A stretch of 64,000 nt of DNA from Oenococcus sp. UCMA 16435 (GTDB lineage Bacteria; Bacillota; Bacilli; Lactobacillales; Lactobacillaceae). A program made the translations under genes and the position numbers. The notes beneath the pieces are model-generated. The model did no database searches. It had not been told where the DNA came from and saw only the letters and a list, made by a program, of their open reading frames with translations. Shown piece by piece: positions 1 through 9,300 of this stretch (positions are counted from its first letter, which is position 1; each line of letters opens with the position of its first letter). The stretch lies in NCBI GenBank assembly GCA_004010835.2, contig CP030868.2:62001-126000 (forward strand), read 5' to 3'.

Positions 1-1
1 T

Positions 2-121
2 TTTTTGGAATTAGGATTTGTTAGAATTGTAAATGGCGTTGTTTTTGTCGTTCCTGAAGCAAAGCATGCTGAATTATCTCAATCATATACATATCGAAAG
101 CGAGCTGAAAATGGATATTGA
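2..121 (+). CDS. recJ: RecJ single-strand exonuclease, C-terminal fragment (cut by window start)
   Basis: An open frame enters from the left edge and ends with TGA at 119-121, giving 39 residues that include ELGFVRIVNGVVFVPEAK. The end overlaps the apt start by 11 bases. In many Lactobacillales recJ lies directly upstream of apt, and the C-terminal domain of RecJ carries this kind of short basic beta sequence. The identification therefore rests on position and a short tail, not on catalytic motifs, which lie outside the window. It should be treated as the 3' end of a DNA repair and recombination exonuclease gene. Confidence 0.6.
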   Translation, partial: FLELGFVRIVNGVVFVVPEAKHAELSQSYTYRKRAENGY

Positions 122-638
122 TTTACATGATTATATTGCAACTACTCCAGATTTTCCTGAAAAGGGGGTAATGTTTCGAGACATTAATCCTCTAATAGGC
201 AACGGCCCGGCTTATAAGCAGGCAATTAATGAACTGATTGATTTTGCTCGTCCATTAAAACCTGATATTATCGCTGGTCCGGAGGCTCGTGGTTTTGTTG
301 TTGGATCGCCAATGGCATATGCATTAGGTATAGGCTTTGTTCCAGCACGCAAATATGGCAAACTGCCTCGAAAATCTGTTAGTTCCAGTTACAGCTTGGA
401 ATATGGGAAAAATGAATTGCAAATGCATGTCGATTCTATCAAACCGGGTCAGCGGGTGTTCATTGTTGATGATTTGTTGGCAACTGGAGGGACAATTACA
501 GCAACAATGGATTTGGTTCGTCAATTGGGCGGTCGAGTCGTTGGTACGGGTTTTTTTATCGAATTAGCAGAGCTCCAGGGGCGTGAAAAAATCATGAAAG
601 TTGAAAACGTTCCTTTTAAGTCCTTACTGGAATATTAA
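111..638 (+). CDS. apt: Adenine phosphoribosyltransferase
   Basis: Salvages adenine plus PRPP to AMP in the cytosol. The 175-residue length is normal for the family. The PRPP-binding motif VFIVDDLLATGGT is present, together with the N-terminal PDFPEKGVMFRDINPL segment and the GPEARGF loop. An in-frame start exists at 33, but ATG 111 is preferred because MDIDLHDYIATTPDFP is where Apt proteins begin and the extra 26 residues merely shadow the upstream recJ tail. The start overlaps the recJ stop, so the two are probably co-transcribed, and a terminator follows at once. Confidence 0.95.
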   Translation: MDIDLHDYIATTPDFPEKGVMFRDINPLIGNGPAYKQAINELIDFARPLKPDIIAGPEARGFVVGSPMAYALGIGFVPARKYGKLPRKSVSSSYSLEYGKNELQMHVDSIKPGQRVFIVDDLLATGGTITATMDLVRQLGGRVVGTGFFIELAELQGREKIMKVENVPFKSLLEY

Positions 639-640
639 TT

Positions 641-666
641 AAAACCAGTCATTTGGCTGGTTTTTT
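641..666 (+). terminator. Rho-independent terminator after apt
   Basis: Perfect 8-bp stem AAAACCAG/CTGGTTTT (641-648 with 657-664) with an 8-base loop, running into a T tract. It lies two bases after the apt stop and separates apt from the epimerase gene. Confidence 0.8.
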
Positions 667-681
667 AGTAGGCTAGGTTAT

Positions 682-1773
682 ATGAAGATTGTTGATTGTA
701 AATTAGCTCACTATTCAGTTCCTCTAAAAACGACTTTTAAAACTGCCTTACATGCACAAAATTTTGCAAATGGGTGGATTGTTCGCTTAGAATCAGAAAT
801 GGGTAATTATGGTTATGGGGAGGCAATTCCTTCTTTAAGAGTCACCGGTGATAGCAATGCCAGTATTTCCGGAAGTTTGAAAGAGATAATTTGTCCGGCA
901 ATTATTGGCAAAAGTTTCGAAAATATTGGAAAATTTGATGATTTCGTTTCCAAGTTAATCACGCAAAATTCAGCTGCCAGAAACGCTGTTAGTGAGGGAA
1001 CTTTGGATTTGTTCATTAAAGATAAAGGAACAAATTTAAGTAGTTTTTTTAATTTAAGCAAAAAAGAGGAGAAAGTTGAGACTGACTATACCTTGAGCAT
1101 CAATGATGAATCGAATATGTTAAGCGAAGCAAAAAAACTTATTGAAAAAGGCTTTTCGACATTAAAAATCAAACTTGGAGATAATCTAATTGAAAAGGAA
1201 ATTCAAAAATTGGTCTATTTGAATAATAATTTAGACAATATTTCTTTTCGAATTGATGCAAATCAAGCTTGGAATGTTCGCCAAAGCTTGCAATTCGATC
1301 AGCTTGCCTTTGAAAATGATTTGCCAATCGAAACAGTTGAACAACCCCTGCCTGTCGGCTTTGAAGACGAGTATTCAAATTTAGTTCATCACTTTCATTT
1401 TCCGCTTGTTTTGGATGAGTCAATTCATGAGTTCAACGATGCTCGTAAATTGACGCCGGGTGTGGACTTTGATGGTTACAACGTAAAGTTAGAAAAAACG
1501 GCTGGTATTTCCCAAGCGAAAGCCTTGTTGGATTACGCAGAATCGATCGATAAAGCGGCGATGATGGGCTGCATGATTGAATCAAACATTGGCATTGCTT
1601 TTGCGGCAGCTTTGGCAAAGGCGTATCCAATTGTTAAATTCATAGATTTGGATTCTCCTTTAATGTTTAAGAATGAAATTTTTAAGGGTTGGCTTAATGA
1701 CGAACAGACCGGCTTCTCTTTTAATTCAAAATTCGTTGAAACAGATGCTTTGAGAGGTCTTTTGTGGCAGTGA
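682..1773 (+). CDS. Dipeptide epimerase, enolase superfamily (L-Ala-D/L-Glu epimerase type)
   Basis: A 363-residue MR/MLE-type enolase-superfamily protein. The KxK motif (TLKIKLG, about residues 160-165) supplies the catalytic base. The metal ligands are visible as DANQAW, ETVEQP and LDESIH, followed by the second-half KLEKTAGI lysine. This set is typical of L-Ala-D/L-Glu epimerases such as YkfB and YcjG, which convert the L-Ala-D-Glu dipeptide of peptidoglycan into L-Ala-L-Glu that peptidases can cut. The gene starts a run of overlapping genes for peptide hydrolysis, which supports a role in cell-wall peptide recycling. Exact dipeptide specificity cannot be read from sequence alone. There is no signal peptide, so it is cytosolic. 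Confidence 0.85.
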   Translation: MKIVDCKLAHYSVPLKTTFKTALHAQNFANGWIVRLESEMGNYGYGEAIPSLRVTGDSNASISGSLKEIICPAIIGKSFENIGKFDDFVSKLITQNSAARNAVSEGTLDLFIKDKGTNLSSFFNLSKKEEKVETDYTLSINDESNMLSEAKKLIEKGFSTLKIKLGDNLIEKEIQKLVYLNNNLDNISFRIDANQAWNVRQSLQFDQLAFENDLPIETVEQPLPVGFEDEYSNLVHHFHFPLVLDESIHEFNDARKLTPGVDFDGYNVKLEKTAGISQAKALLDYAESIDKAAMMGCMIESNIGIAFAAALAKAYPIVKFIDLDSPLMFKNEIFKGWLNDEQTGFSFNSKFVETDALRGLLWQ

Positions 1774-2525
1774 ACTTTATCGAAGTAAGTCAGGAAATTG
1801 AAGACATCTTAAAAAGTCTTGATGAACAGTTAAAACTGTCTTTTTGTTTATCGACTAAGGAAAATTATTTTACTTTTCACGGAGAAGAAGCTATGCCGAG
1901 CGCTAGTTTAATCAAACTTATGATTGCTGATTATTATTGCTCAAATTTTTCACTAGTTGATTTGCAAGAACGAATTCAAAAGACTAATCAGCGTGTTGGC
2001 GGATCTGGAATTATGCAAATTTTGGATCGACAAGTTTTTTCACTTGCTGATTTAATTTCAATGATGTTAAGTTTATCCGATAATACTGCGGCAAATACAT
2101 TGATCGATGTTGTCGGATTGGATAATTTGAATTTTTGGATAAAAGAACACTATTCTGCGACACGTCTCTCAAGAAGATTTATGGACTTTGACCAATCAAA
2201 GGATAATTTAACCAATGCGAATAACGTCGCTGAAGCTTTAAGAAAGTTGCTTGAATTTCCTTTGACGAGAAAAGCTCTTTTCAATCAACAATCTAGGGCT
2301 AAATTTGAGTTAAATTTTGTTGAATCTGGTAATCAAAAAATAAAAATTTTTAATAAAAGTGGCGAGGGAATCGGTATTGATCATGATGCGATCATTTTTC
2401 AATATCAAGATCAACAAATTACAGCAGTTTTGATGACAAAATATAATCCAGAAATTGAAAGTCGATTAGAAATTATTAATTTGTTCAGTGAGATTGGAGA
2501 TTTGCTCAAGGGGTCGATTTTATGA
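1764..2525 (+). CDS. Cytosolic serine hydrolase of class A beta-lactamase fold
   Basis: The 253-residue product starts at GTG 1764, overlapping the epimerase end by 10 bases; a second GTG at 1770 is an alternative. The three active-site motifs of the penicillin-recognising fold are all present: S48-L-I-K51 (SxxK), S105-D-N107 and K198-S-G200. No signal peptide or membrane segment is visible, unlike true beta-lactamases or PBPs, so it should act in the cytosol. Together with its neighbours it may hydrolyse D-amino-acid-containing muropeptides or other amides or esters. It is probably not an antibiotic-resistance enzyme; the substrate is unknown. Confidence 0.75.
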   Translation: MAVNFIEVSQEIEDILKSLDEQLKLSFCLSTKENYFTFHGEEAMPSASLIKLMIADYYCSNFSLVDLQERIQKTNQRVGGSGIMQILDRQVFSLADLISMMLSLSDNTAANTLIDVVGLDNLNFWIKEHYSATRLSRRFMDFDQSKDNLTNANNVAEALRKLLEFPLTRKALFNQQSRAKFELNFVESGNQKIKIFNKSGEGIGIDHDAIIFQYQDQQITAVLMTKYNPEIESRLEIINLFSEIGDLLKGSIL

Positions 2526-3313
2526 TTGAATTGCAAACTGCTGCCCAATCATCAATTTTTGCGGAATTAAACGGAAGGATTCTAGCTGAGAAAAATGCTC
2601 AAAAAATATTGCCGATTTTTGGCTTAAGCCGCTTGATTTTAGTCTATGAAACTTTATCAGCAATAAGGTCGAAGAAAATTTTGCCAAGTACGCCAATAAT
2701 TGTTTCCAAAGAGCTTAGCTATTTTTCAAAAAAAGACCAATCGGCGCAAATACATTTCCGAATTGGCGAAATTTTTACAATTAAACAGGCAATTGAAATG
2801 CTCCTAATTATCTCTGAAAAATCGGCAGCTTATTTATTGGTTGAAAAAATTTTTGGCAGTTTAGATAACTGGAAAATCGAAACAGCTCGTTTTTTAAAAC
2901 AAGCGAAGATTGAGGGCGTTATTTATGATCCTGTCGGTTTTGAAAACGCAGGTCAGGAAAATTTACTTAGTGCCAGGTCGGTTTTGAAAATTATTAATAA
3001 GTTGGTAAATGATTTTCCCAAAATACTAACAACGATACAAAGGAAACGTTTTATTTTTCAATCAAACCAGCAGGTACAATTTTATAAGAACCCAAATTTT
3101 CAACAACAAAGAGATGATCTTCAAATATCTGCCTTTGTTTCAGAAAAAAATAAACAAACCAGTAGTTTTATCTCCATTTTCAAAATAAAAGATAAGCTAT
3201 ATCTATCAGAATTGTTGGCGGTTGATAACACTTTTTTTAATCGTGAAGAAACAGCTGATACTCTCATAAATAATCTATTTTTAGAGGTCGAAAAACAATT
3301 ATGGCAAGAATAA
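2522..3313 (+). CDS. Serine-hydrolase-fold protein with lost catalytic motifs (probable pseudoenzyme)
   Basis: The 263-residue product overlaps both neighbours (ATGA with the gene before it, 13 bases with vanY). Its layout follows the D-Ala-D-Ala carboxypeptidase/beta-lactamase fold: LPIFGLSRLILVYETL sits where PBP5-type proteins have PASxTKIMTALLALE, and SEKSAAYLLVEK sits where they have SxNDAAxALAE. The nucleophile of SxxK is not present in register and the SxN motif reads SEK. No signal peptide is seen. The frame is intact and of full length, so it is not a simple pseudogene. It could be a regulatory or partner subunit of the active homologue just upstream. The fold assignment is my reading of weak similarity. 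Confidence 0.55.
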   Translation: MIELQTAAQSSIFAELNGRILAEKNAQKILPIFGLSRLILVYETLSAIRSKKILPSTPIIVSKELSYFSKKDQSAQIHFRIGEIFTIKQAIEMLLIISEKSAAYLLVEKIFGSLDNWKIETARFLKQAKIEGVIYDPVGFENAGQENLLSARSVLKIINKLVNDFPKILTTIQRKRFIFQSNQQVQFYKNPNFQQQRDDLQISAFVSEKNKQTSSFISIFKIKDKLYLSELLAVDNTFFNREETADTLINNLFLEVEKQLWQE

Positions 3314-3960
3314 AACATAATCTACCAAATAGTGCTTATTTGGATAATCCCTTATTAAAGCTCGTTAATCGAAAACATAAATTGCGTGCCGAGATTGATT
3401 TTAAAAAATTTAAAATTGGGCGAGAGTCTTTTGATATTGTAATTCTTGATAATTTATTGAGATTTTTGTCGGATGCCGAGAAGAGAATGTTCAAACTGAC
3501 ACTCGTTTCCGGCTATCGTTCAATTGATTATCAAAAAAAACTTTTTAATCGCGCTTTAAAAAAATATCAAAAGAAAGGCCTGACCGAAAGGGAAGCTCGA
3601 GAAAAGGTGCTTGAATATCTTCAGGCTCCAGGAGCTTCCGAACATCATACCGGTTTGGCGGTTGATATTATCGATAGCAGTTTTCTTAAAGAAAAAGGCG
3701 ACTTATATCCGGAAGTTGATCAATTGCAATCACAAGAATGGTTGATTAATAATGCATCAAAATATGGTTTTATTTTGCGTTTTCCAAAAGATAAAGAAGA
3801 AGAAACCGGGGTTAAATATGAGTCGTGGCATTTTCGTTATGTTGGCATTGAGAATGCAAAATTCATTCATACCGAGCGAATTTCTTTAGAAGAGTATATT
3901 AAGTTATTAAAAAAGGAAAAGCGCAATAAGATTCTTATTCAAACGCAATATAACGCATGA
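3301..3960 (+). CDS. VanY-type carboxypeptidase, peptidase family M15B, without signal peptide
   Basis: A 219-residue zinc peptidase. The family signatures SGYRS, SEHHTGLAVD (SxHxxGxAxD, zinc ligands His and Asp) and ESWHFRYVG (catalytic Glu/His pair) are all present. Members of M15B remove C-terminal D-Ala from peptidoglycan peptides, either as DD- or LD-carboxypeptidases (VanY, LdcB). Those proteins are usually exported or lipid-anchored, while this one begins MARIKHNLPNSAY with no hydrophobic leader, so it should be cytosolic. This fits trimming of imported muropeptides rather than resistance to vancomycin. Start ATG 3301 overlaps the preceding gene. Confidence 0.85.
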   Translation: MARIKHNLPNSAYLDNPLLKLVNRKHKLRAEIDFKKFKIGRESFDIVILDNLLRFLSDAEKRMFKLTLVSGYRSIDYQKKLFNRALKKYQKKGLTEREAREKVLEYLQAPGASEHHTGLAVDIIDSSFLKEKGDLYPEVDQLQSQEWLINNASKYGFILRFPKDKEEETGVKYESWHFRYVGIENAKFIHTERISLEEYIKLLKKEKRNKILIQTQYNA

Positions 3961-4877
3961 AGCATAAAACAAAAATTTTACATTTGAAAAATGGCTACGA
4001 TCTTTGGGGAGCTCGTTTTGGCAATCCAAATTCGCCAATTAAAATTTTGGCTCTTCACGGTGGCCCCGGTGATGATGCAGATGAATTCCTTATTTGGGCC
4101 GAACAGTTGAAAAAATTCGCGCGAATCGATGCGGAGATTTTTATCTATGAACAACTTGGATCCTTTCATAGCGAATCGCCTGATTTTTCTAAAAAAGAAA
4201 ATGTCGACAAATATTTAAATTATAATTACTACATAAATGAAGTCGAAGAAGTTCGTCAGCTTTTTGGATTGGATAACTTTTATCTGGTTGGCCACTCTTG
4301 GGGTGGGATTTTAACGTATGAATACATGCTTCGTTCTGAATATCGGAAACATTTAAAAGCCGGAATTGTTTTTTCAATGAACGATAATATTGACGATTAT
4401 GTTAGACAAATTAATCAAGAACTATTTGATATGTTTGGCAAAGAAGAATTCAAATATATGAAAACAATAGAAGTTTCCGGAGACTTTTCTGAGAAACATT
4501 ATCATCAAAATTTGATCAAACTATATAAGGAACATTTAAATAGAAATCCGAATTACGACCCTGATGCCGGAATGAAAATGATGGCTGAAGATGTTTATCA
4601 TCATTTTCAGGGCAATAATGAATTTGTCGTTACCGGAGAAATGAAAAATTGGAATGTATCGGATCGTTTGCCGGAGATTGATATCCCTGTTTTAGAGACA
4701 ATCGGAGAATTTGATACTATGTCGGTTGCATCTGCGAAAAGATCGGCTAAAGCGTTGCCGAGAGGATGTTTTGCTTTAACTAAGAATGGTGGACATTCTC
4801 ATGCCCAAGACCACCCTAAAGAATTTTTTGAACATTTGGGAAATTTTATCAATGATGTCGAGGCTGGAAATGTCTGA
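3957..4877 (+). CDS. Proline iminopeptidase-like alpha/beta hydrolase (family S33)
   Basis: A 306-residue alpha/beta hydrolase. The oxyanion-hole motif LHGGPGDDADEF, the nucleophile elbow VGHSWGGILTYEY, the acid region GEFDTMS and the catalytic histidine in GGHSHAQDHP are all recognisable and in family order. S33 peptidases of this type (PepI/Pip) remove N-terminal amino acids, classically proline, from small peptides in the cytosol. The start ATG overlaps the vanY stop (ATGA) and the end overlaps pepV by 8 bases, so translation is probably coupled. Preference for Pro is a family expectation and is not shown here. Confidence 0.8.
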   Translation: MKHKTKILHLKNGYDLWGARFGNPNSPIKILALHGGPGDDADEFLIWAEQLKKFARIDAEIFIYEQLGSFHSESPDFSKKENVDKYLNYNYYINEVEEVRQLFGLDNFYLVGHSWGGILTYEYMLRSEYRKHLKAGIVFSMNDNIDDYVRQINQELFDMFGKEEFKYMKTIEVSGDFSEKHYHQNLIKLYKEHLNRNPNYDPDAGMKMMAEDVYHHFQGNNEFVVTGEMKNWNVSDRLPEIDIPVLETIGEFDTMSVASAKRSAKALPRGCFALTKNGGHSHAQDHPKEFFEHLGNFINDVEAGNV

Positions 4878-6282
4878 AGATGAATTCATTGAAAGAAATT
4901 ATGATCAATGGCTAACTGATTTTCAAGAATTATTGTCGATTAATTCGGTTCGCGATAACAGCCTATCTAATTCGGATCATCCCTATGGTCCAGGACCGAA
5001 AACTGCTTTAAAGAAAATGATCTCTTTTGCCAAACGCGATGGTTTTAAGGAGATGGATATTATAGATAATCGGGCTGGTTATATTGAAATTGGTCCAAAA
5101 GAAGCCCAACAAACCGTAGGAATCTTAATCCATGTCGATGTTGTTCCAGTTGATAAAGAACTATGGAATTATGAACCCTTCGCTGGAACAATTATCGGCA
5201 ATCGCCTGTATGGCCGCGGGTCTGATGATATGAAAGGTTCCGACATGCTTAGCTATTATGCTTTAAAAGCTTTAAAGGATCGAGCCAGTACGTTTAAAAA
5301 CAAAATCAGACTTGTGATCGGAACCGATGAAGAAAATGATTGGCAGGATATGGAAGCCTATTTTGCCGCTGAAGGACGACCAACTCTGGGATTTTCTCCT
5401 GATGGTGATTTTATTGTTGAGAATGCCGAAAAGGGAATTGCTCATCTGGATTTAATATCCGACAGTAAAATTTTGAATCCATCGAAAGGGCAATTGTTAT
5501 TTCTACGAGCTGGAAAAGCTTCTAATATTGTTCCTGGAGTTGCTAAAGCGGCAGTAGAAAACGTCGCTTTTGATCAGGCTCAAAAAAGTTTTCGGGAGTT
5601 TTTGAAGAAAGAAAAATTAACCGGTCAAATAGAAAAAGAAAGTAATGGCTTTCAAATTATTTTGAATGGTTTTTCTGTTCATGGTTCGACACCTGACGAA
5701 GGAAAAAACGCCGCGACTTATTTAGCTCTTTTCTTATCGAATTTTGATTTTGATGAAAATTCAAAATATTGGTTGGATTTTCTTGCCAAAACAATTCATC
5801 AAGATTATTTTGCAGAAAAACTTGGGATTGGTATCAGGACTCCGGAAATGGGGGAAACAACTCTCAATCCCGGAATTATTGATTGGGAAATTAATAAAAC
5901 TGCGAAAATAAATTTAAATTTACGATATCCGGTCGGTTTTAGTGGACTAAAAGCGGCAAGAATTATTGAAAAAAAATTTCCTCGAATCAAGGCTTATTTG
6001 CAAGATGATGGTTTAAAACCACATTTAGTTTCCGCAGATGATCCGGTAGTGATAAATCTGCTGTCGATCTATAAACAAGTGACTGGGAAGCAAACTCATT
6101 TAAATGTATCTGCAGGTGCTTCTTTTGGCCGATTAATGCCGCGAGGCGTTTGCTACGGAACCCGTTTTATTGGTCAGAAATCAACTGCTCATCAAATTGA
6201 TGAATATTTCAATTTACAAAATTATCAACCGGCAATGAAAATTTTGATCAAATCGATTGAAGCTTTGGCTAATTTGGATTAA
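4870..6282 (+). CDS. pepV: Dipeptidase PepV (family M20)
   Basis: Two-zinc dipeptidase of 470 residues, the same length as characterised lactobacillal PepV. Metal-site motifs are present: LIHVDVVPVD, GRGSDDMKGSDM (bridging Asp) and GTDEENDWQDM (catalytic Glu region). The lid-domain segment NGFSVHGSTPDEGKNAA and the C-terminal SAGASFGR are also typical. In-frame starts exist upstream, but ATG 4870 is chosen because it follows GAGG with 6-base spacing and begins MSEDEFIERNYDQW, as PepV proteins do. It overlaps the preceding gene by 8 bases. PepV hydrolyses a broad range of dipeptides and would complete peptide breakdown after epimerisation and trimming. Confidence 0.9.
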   Translation: MSEDEFIERNYDQWLTDFQELLSINSVRDNSLSNSDHPYGPGPKTALKKMISFAKRDGFKEMDIIDNRAGYIEIGPKEAQQTVGILIHVDVVPVDKELWNYEPFAGTIIGNRLYGRGSDDMKGSDMLSYYALKALKDRASTFKNKIRLVIGTDEENDWQDMEAYFAAEGRPTLGFSPDGDFIVENAEKGIAHLDLISDSKILNPSKGQLLFLRAGKASNIVPGVAKAAVENVAFDQAQKSFREFLKKEKLTGQIEKESNGFQIILNGFSVHGSTPDEGKNAATYLALFLSNFDFDENSKYWLDFLAKTIHQDYFAEKLGIGIRTPEMGETTLNPGIIDWEINKTAKINLNLRYPVGFSGLKAARIIEKKFPRIKAYLQDDGLKPHLVSADDPVVINLLSIYKQVTGKQTHLNVSAGASFGRLMPRGVCYGTRFIGQKSTAHQIDEYFNLQNYQPAMKILIKSIEALANLD

Positions 6283-6330
6283 GGAATAATTTATTTTTGA
6301 TACCGAAATATTAGAAATGGAATCGAACCA

Positions 6331-9300
6331 ATGTACAGACGATTGTTTACTTATGGACATGAAAAACTTAAATATGGATTAACAGAGGCTTTTTTTGCTT
6401 GGCTTGAAAGCCTAGAAATTTTGTTGCTTTTTTGGGCTTTAGCCGATTACTATAATAATCATCGGCTTGGGCTTTTTTTCTGCCTAATTGCCCCGATTGT
6501 TTTCCTGTCGATTATTGTTTATCGACTGTTGTTTTCCAGAAAAATTGTTCAAATTTGGTCCAATTCAGCTATTAAAGAGATTCAAAGAGATTTTTTAAAC
6601 GTTTATTTAAGGAAAAACAATTCTAATCAAAAACTCTCTGTTTTGATTCAGCGCGATTTGAAAGCAATTACAGATTTAAATTCTTTTTATACACTGATCG
6701 TGCCTACGATTATTAAGCTGTCTTTGACTGGTCTTTTACTTATAATCTTTATTGTAATCTGGCAACCTTTTAGTATTTTCATTCCTTTTTTGTCAATCAT
6801 CCTAATAGGAATCGGTATGATGACTTTAGCCAAACACGGCGATAAAGAAAACGCTCGTTATATAAGCAGTTTTGTCCATATGGGAGAACGTTTCTTAGAC
6901 GATTTTTTTGGAATGAATGCAATTATTATGTATCGAAGGGACAAGGATTTTTCTGAGGATTTTCATCATGATTCGGAAAAATTTCGAAGGAGAACAATGG
7001 CCGTTCTGGCTTATCAATTACAGACCTTGAATATTTTGGATTTCGCTATATATGGCGGTATTGGTGCTTTTGCCCTTTTTCTGACTTTTGCAACAACTCA
7101 AGGAAGTTTATCTGTTATTCAAGCGATAATTTTATTTGTAGTTGATGCAGATTGGTTTATTGAATTCCGGAAGTCTGGATATTTTATTCATCTAATGAAA
7201 CAGTTAAGCCCGACTTTGGAACATATTTTCGCGGCAATCGATGATCGGGGTTCTTCTTTATCTAAGGACAAGCATAAAACAATTTCATTTAGGATCCCAA
7301 AAATTTCGGAAATAAATATAAATAATCTTGCAATTGGTTATGATAAACCATTAATAACACGATTGTCCTGGTCTCTAAAAATTGGTCATCTTTATGCTCT
7401 TAGTGGCCAAAGTGGCTCGGGCAAGAGCACTTTGGCAAAAACGTTGATGGCTCAGCAAAAATCCTTGGCCGGAGAAATTTGTTTTTCTGATCAAGAGTCA
7501 AAGCTAAGCACAGATTTTCAGCAGGACTGGCTTAAAAAAGCTGTTTATATTGATAGTGAATCCTACTTGTTCAATGGCTCGATTATTGATAATTTATTAT
7601 TTGCTAGTAAATACAGCCGAAAAGAATTAATAAAAATTTTTGATAAATTGGGCTTGTGTTCTTTTGTTTCCACCTTACCTGATCGGTATGACAGCCAAGT
7701 TGGCGAAAATGGAAAATGGTTATCACCTGGTCAATGTCAGCAAATTGCCTTTGGACGAGCTGTTGCAGCCGATAAAAGTTTTTATATTTTTGATGAAGTG
7801 ACTTCGAATATCGATCATGAGAATGCGGAAATTATTCTACAGGCCATGAAACGTTTGGCAAAACAGAAAATTGTTTTAATAATTACACATAAAATAGAAG
7901 ATCTTAAGCAAAGCGATCAAATTGCTTTTATTACTGAAAAAAGGGTGATAATAGCCAATCATGAGTCATTATTAAAAGATTCGTCCGCATATAAGAATCT
8001 TATCGATCAACAGCTTCTTTTGTTGAAAGGAAATAGAAAAATGCTTAAGCGACTGCTTACTCAAACACATCGACTAAATAATTTACTATTAGCAAGTATT
8101 TTTTGCGGTACGATTTCCACTTTGCTTCAGGTTTTCGTTATTGCAGCAGGTTTTTATTTAATTATCAAACAGCAATTCAGTTGGACTTATGCAATATTCT
8201 TATTGATTGTGGCTTTGGCCTTGGGTTTTTCCCGTTTTGGCGAACAATACCTGGGACATTTCATCGCTTTTCATTTACTTGCAGATTTGCGAAGTAAATT
8301 ATATGATCATTTGCTATCGTTGGCACCGGCTAAATTAGACGACAAAGAATCCGGCAAAATATTAAAATTATTGGTCAAAGATATTGAGCAGATTGAAGTT
8401 TTTTATGCGCATACGGTTGCACCGGTTGTGATTGCCGTATTCATTTCATTTTTGCAAGTGTTTGCTATTTTTTTAATTTCACCGTTAATGGCCGGCCTGG
8501 CTTTATTAGCATATTTTTGGATTGGTTTTGTACTACCTTTTTTTAGAAAGAAAAAGATTCAGAGCACGAGCTCATCTTTATCGGCGTATGAAACTGAAAA
8601 TGATCAATTGCTTAGTGAGACCGTTAATGGAAAAAGTGTTTTGCAGCAATTCCAAAAAGTTGATCAACGAATTTCTTTTTTAGATAGGCATCGTGATTCG
8701 ATAGGCAATATCATAAAAAAAAGAAATTTCGACGATTCAATTGCTGCTTCGATAACCCAGTTCAGTTTATTATTTTTCTGTGGTGTAATGGGTTATTTGG
8801 CTTTTAACTCATCTTTTAATAATTCTTTAATTTGGGTGGTTGTCTTCACTTTTCCGTTTTCTTTTGCCAGGGTTCTCGCTTTGGCAAATCTTCCAAGCTC
8901 TTTGGGCGATGCATTGATATCTGCTAAAAATATTTTTAAGCTTCTTGATGAAAAGCCACTATCCGAATTATCCGAAAATGAAGAAATTGCTTTGATTAAG
9001 CAGGGACATTTTTCAGACGTAGATTTTTCATATCCTTTACGTCCGGACAAAACTGTTTTGAGAAATGTTTCCTTACTTGGAGAAAAACCAAAAATTGTTG
9101 GTATTGTCGGAGAAAGTGGGGAAGGCAAGAGTACTTTGATGAAACTTTTGATGAAATGGTACCAGCCGAATCGAGGTTTAATCAAGGTTAATGATCGTGA
9201 TTTGCAAAAAATAAAAAAAGATAGTCTTCGTAAACAAATTAATTATGTTACACAAAATCCTCTGGTTCTTTCAGGCACAATTCGAGATAATATAACTTTA

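Noticed and set aside
33-110. Longer start for apt at 33
   Set aside because: The added residues shadow the recJ end in another frame, and the family start and overlap favour ATG 111.
8793-9185. 130-codon minus-strand frame inside the double ABC exporter
   Set aside because: A shadow of the second membrane and ATPase region; nothing recognisable in it.
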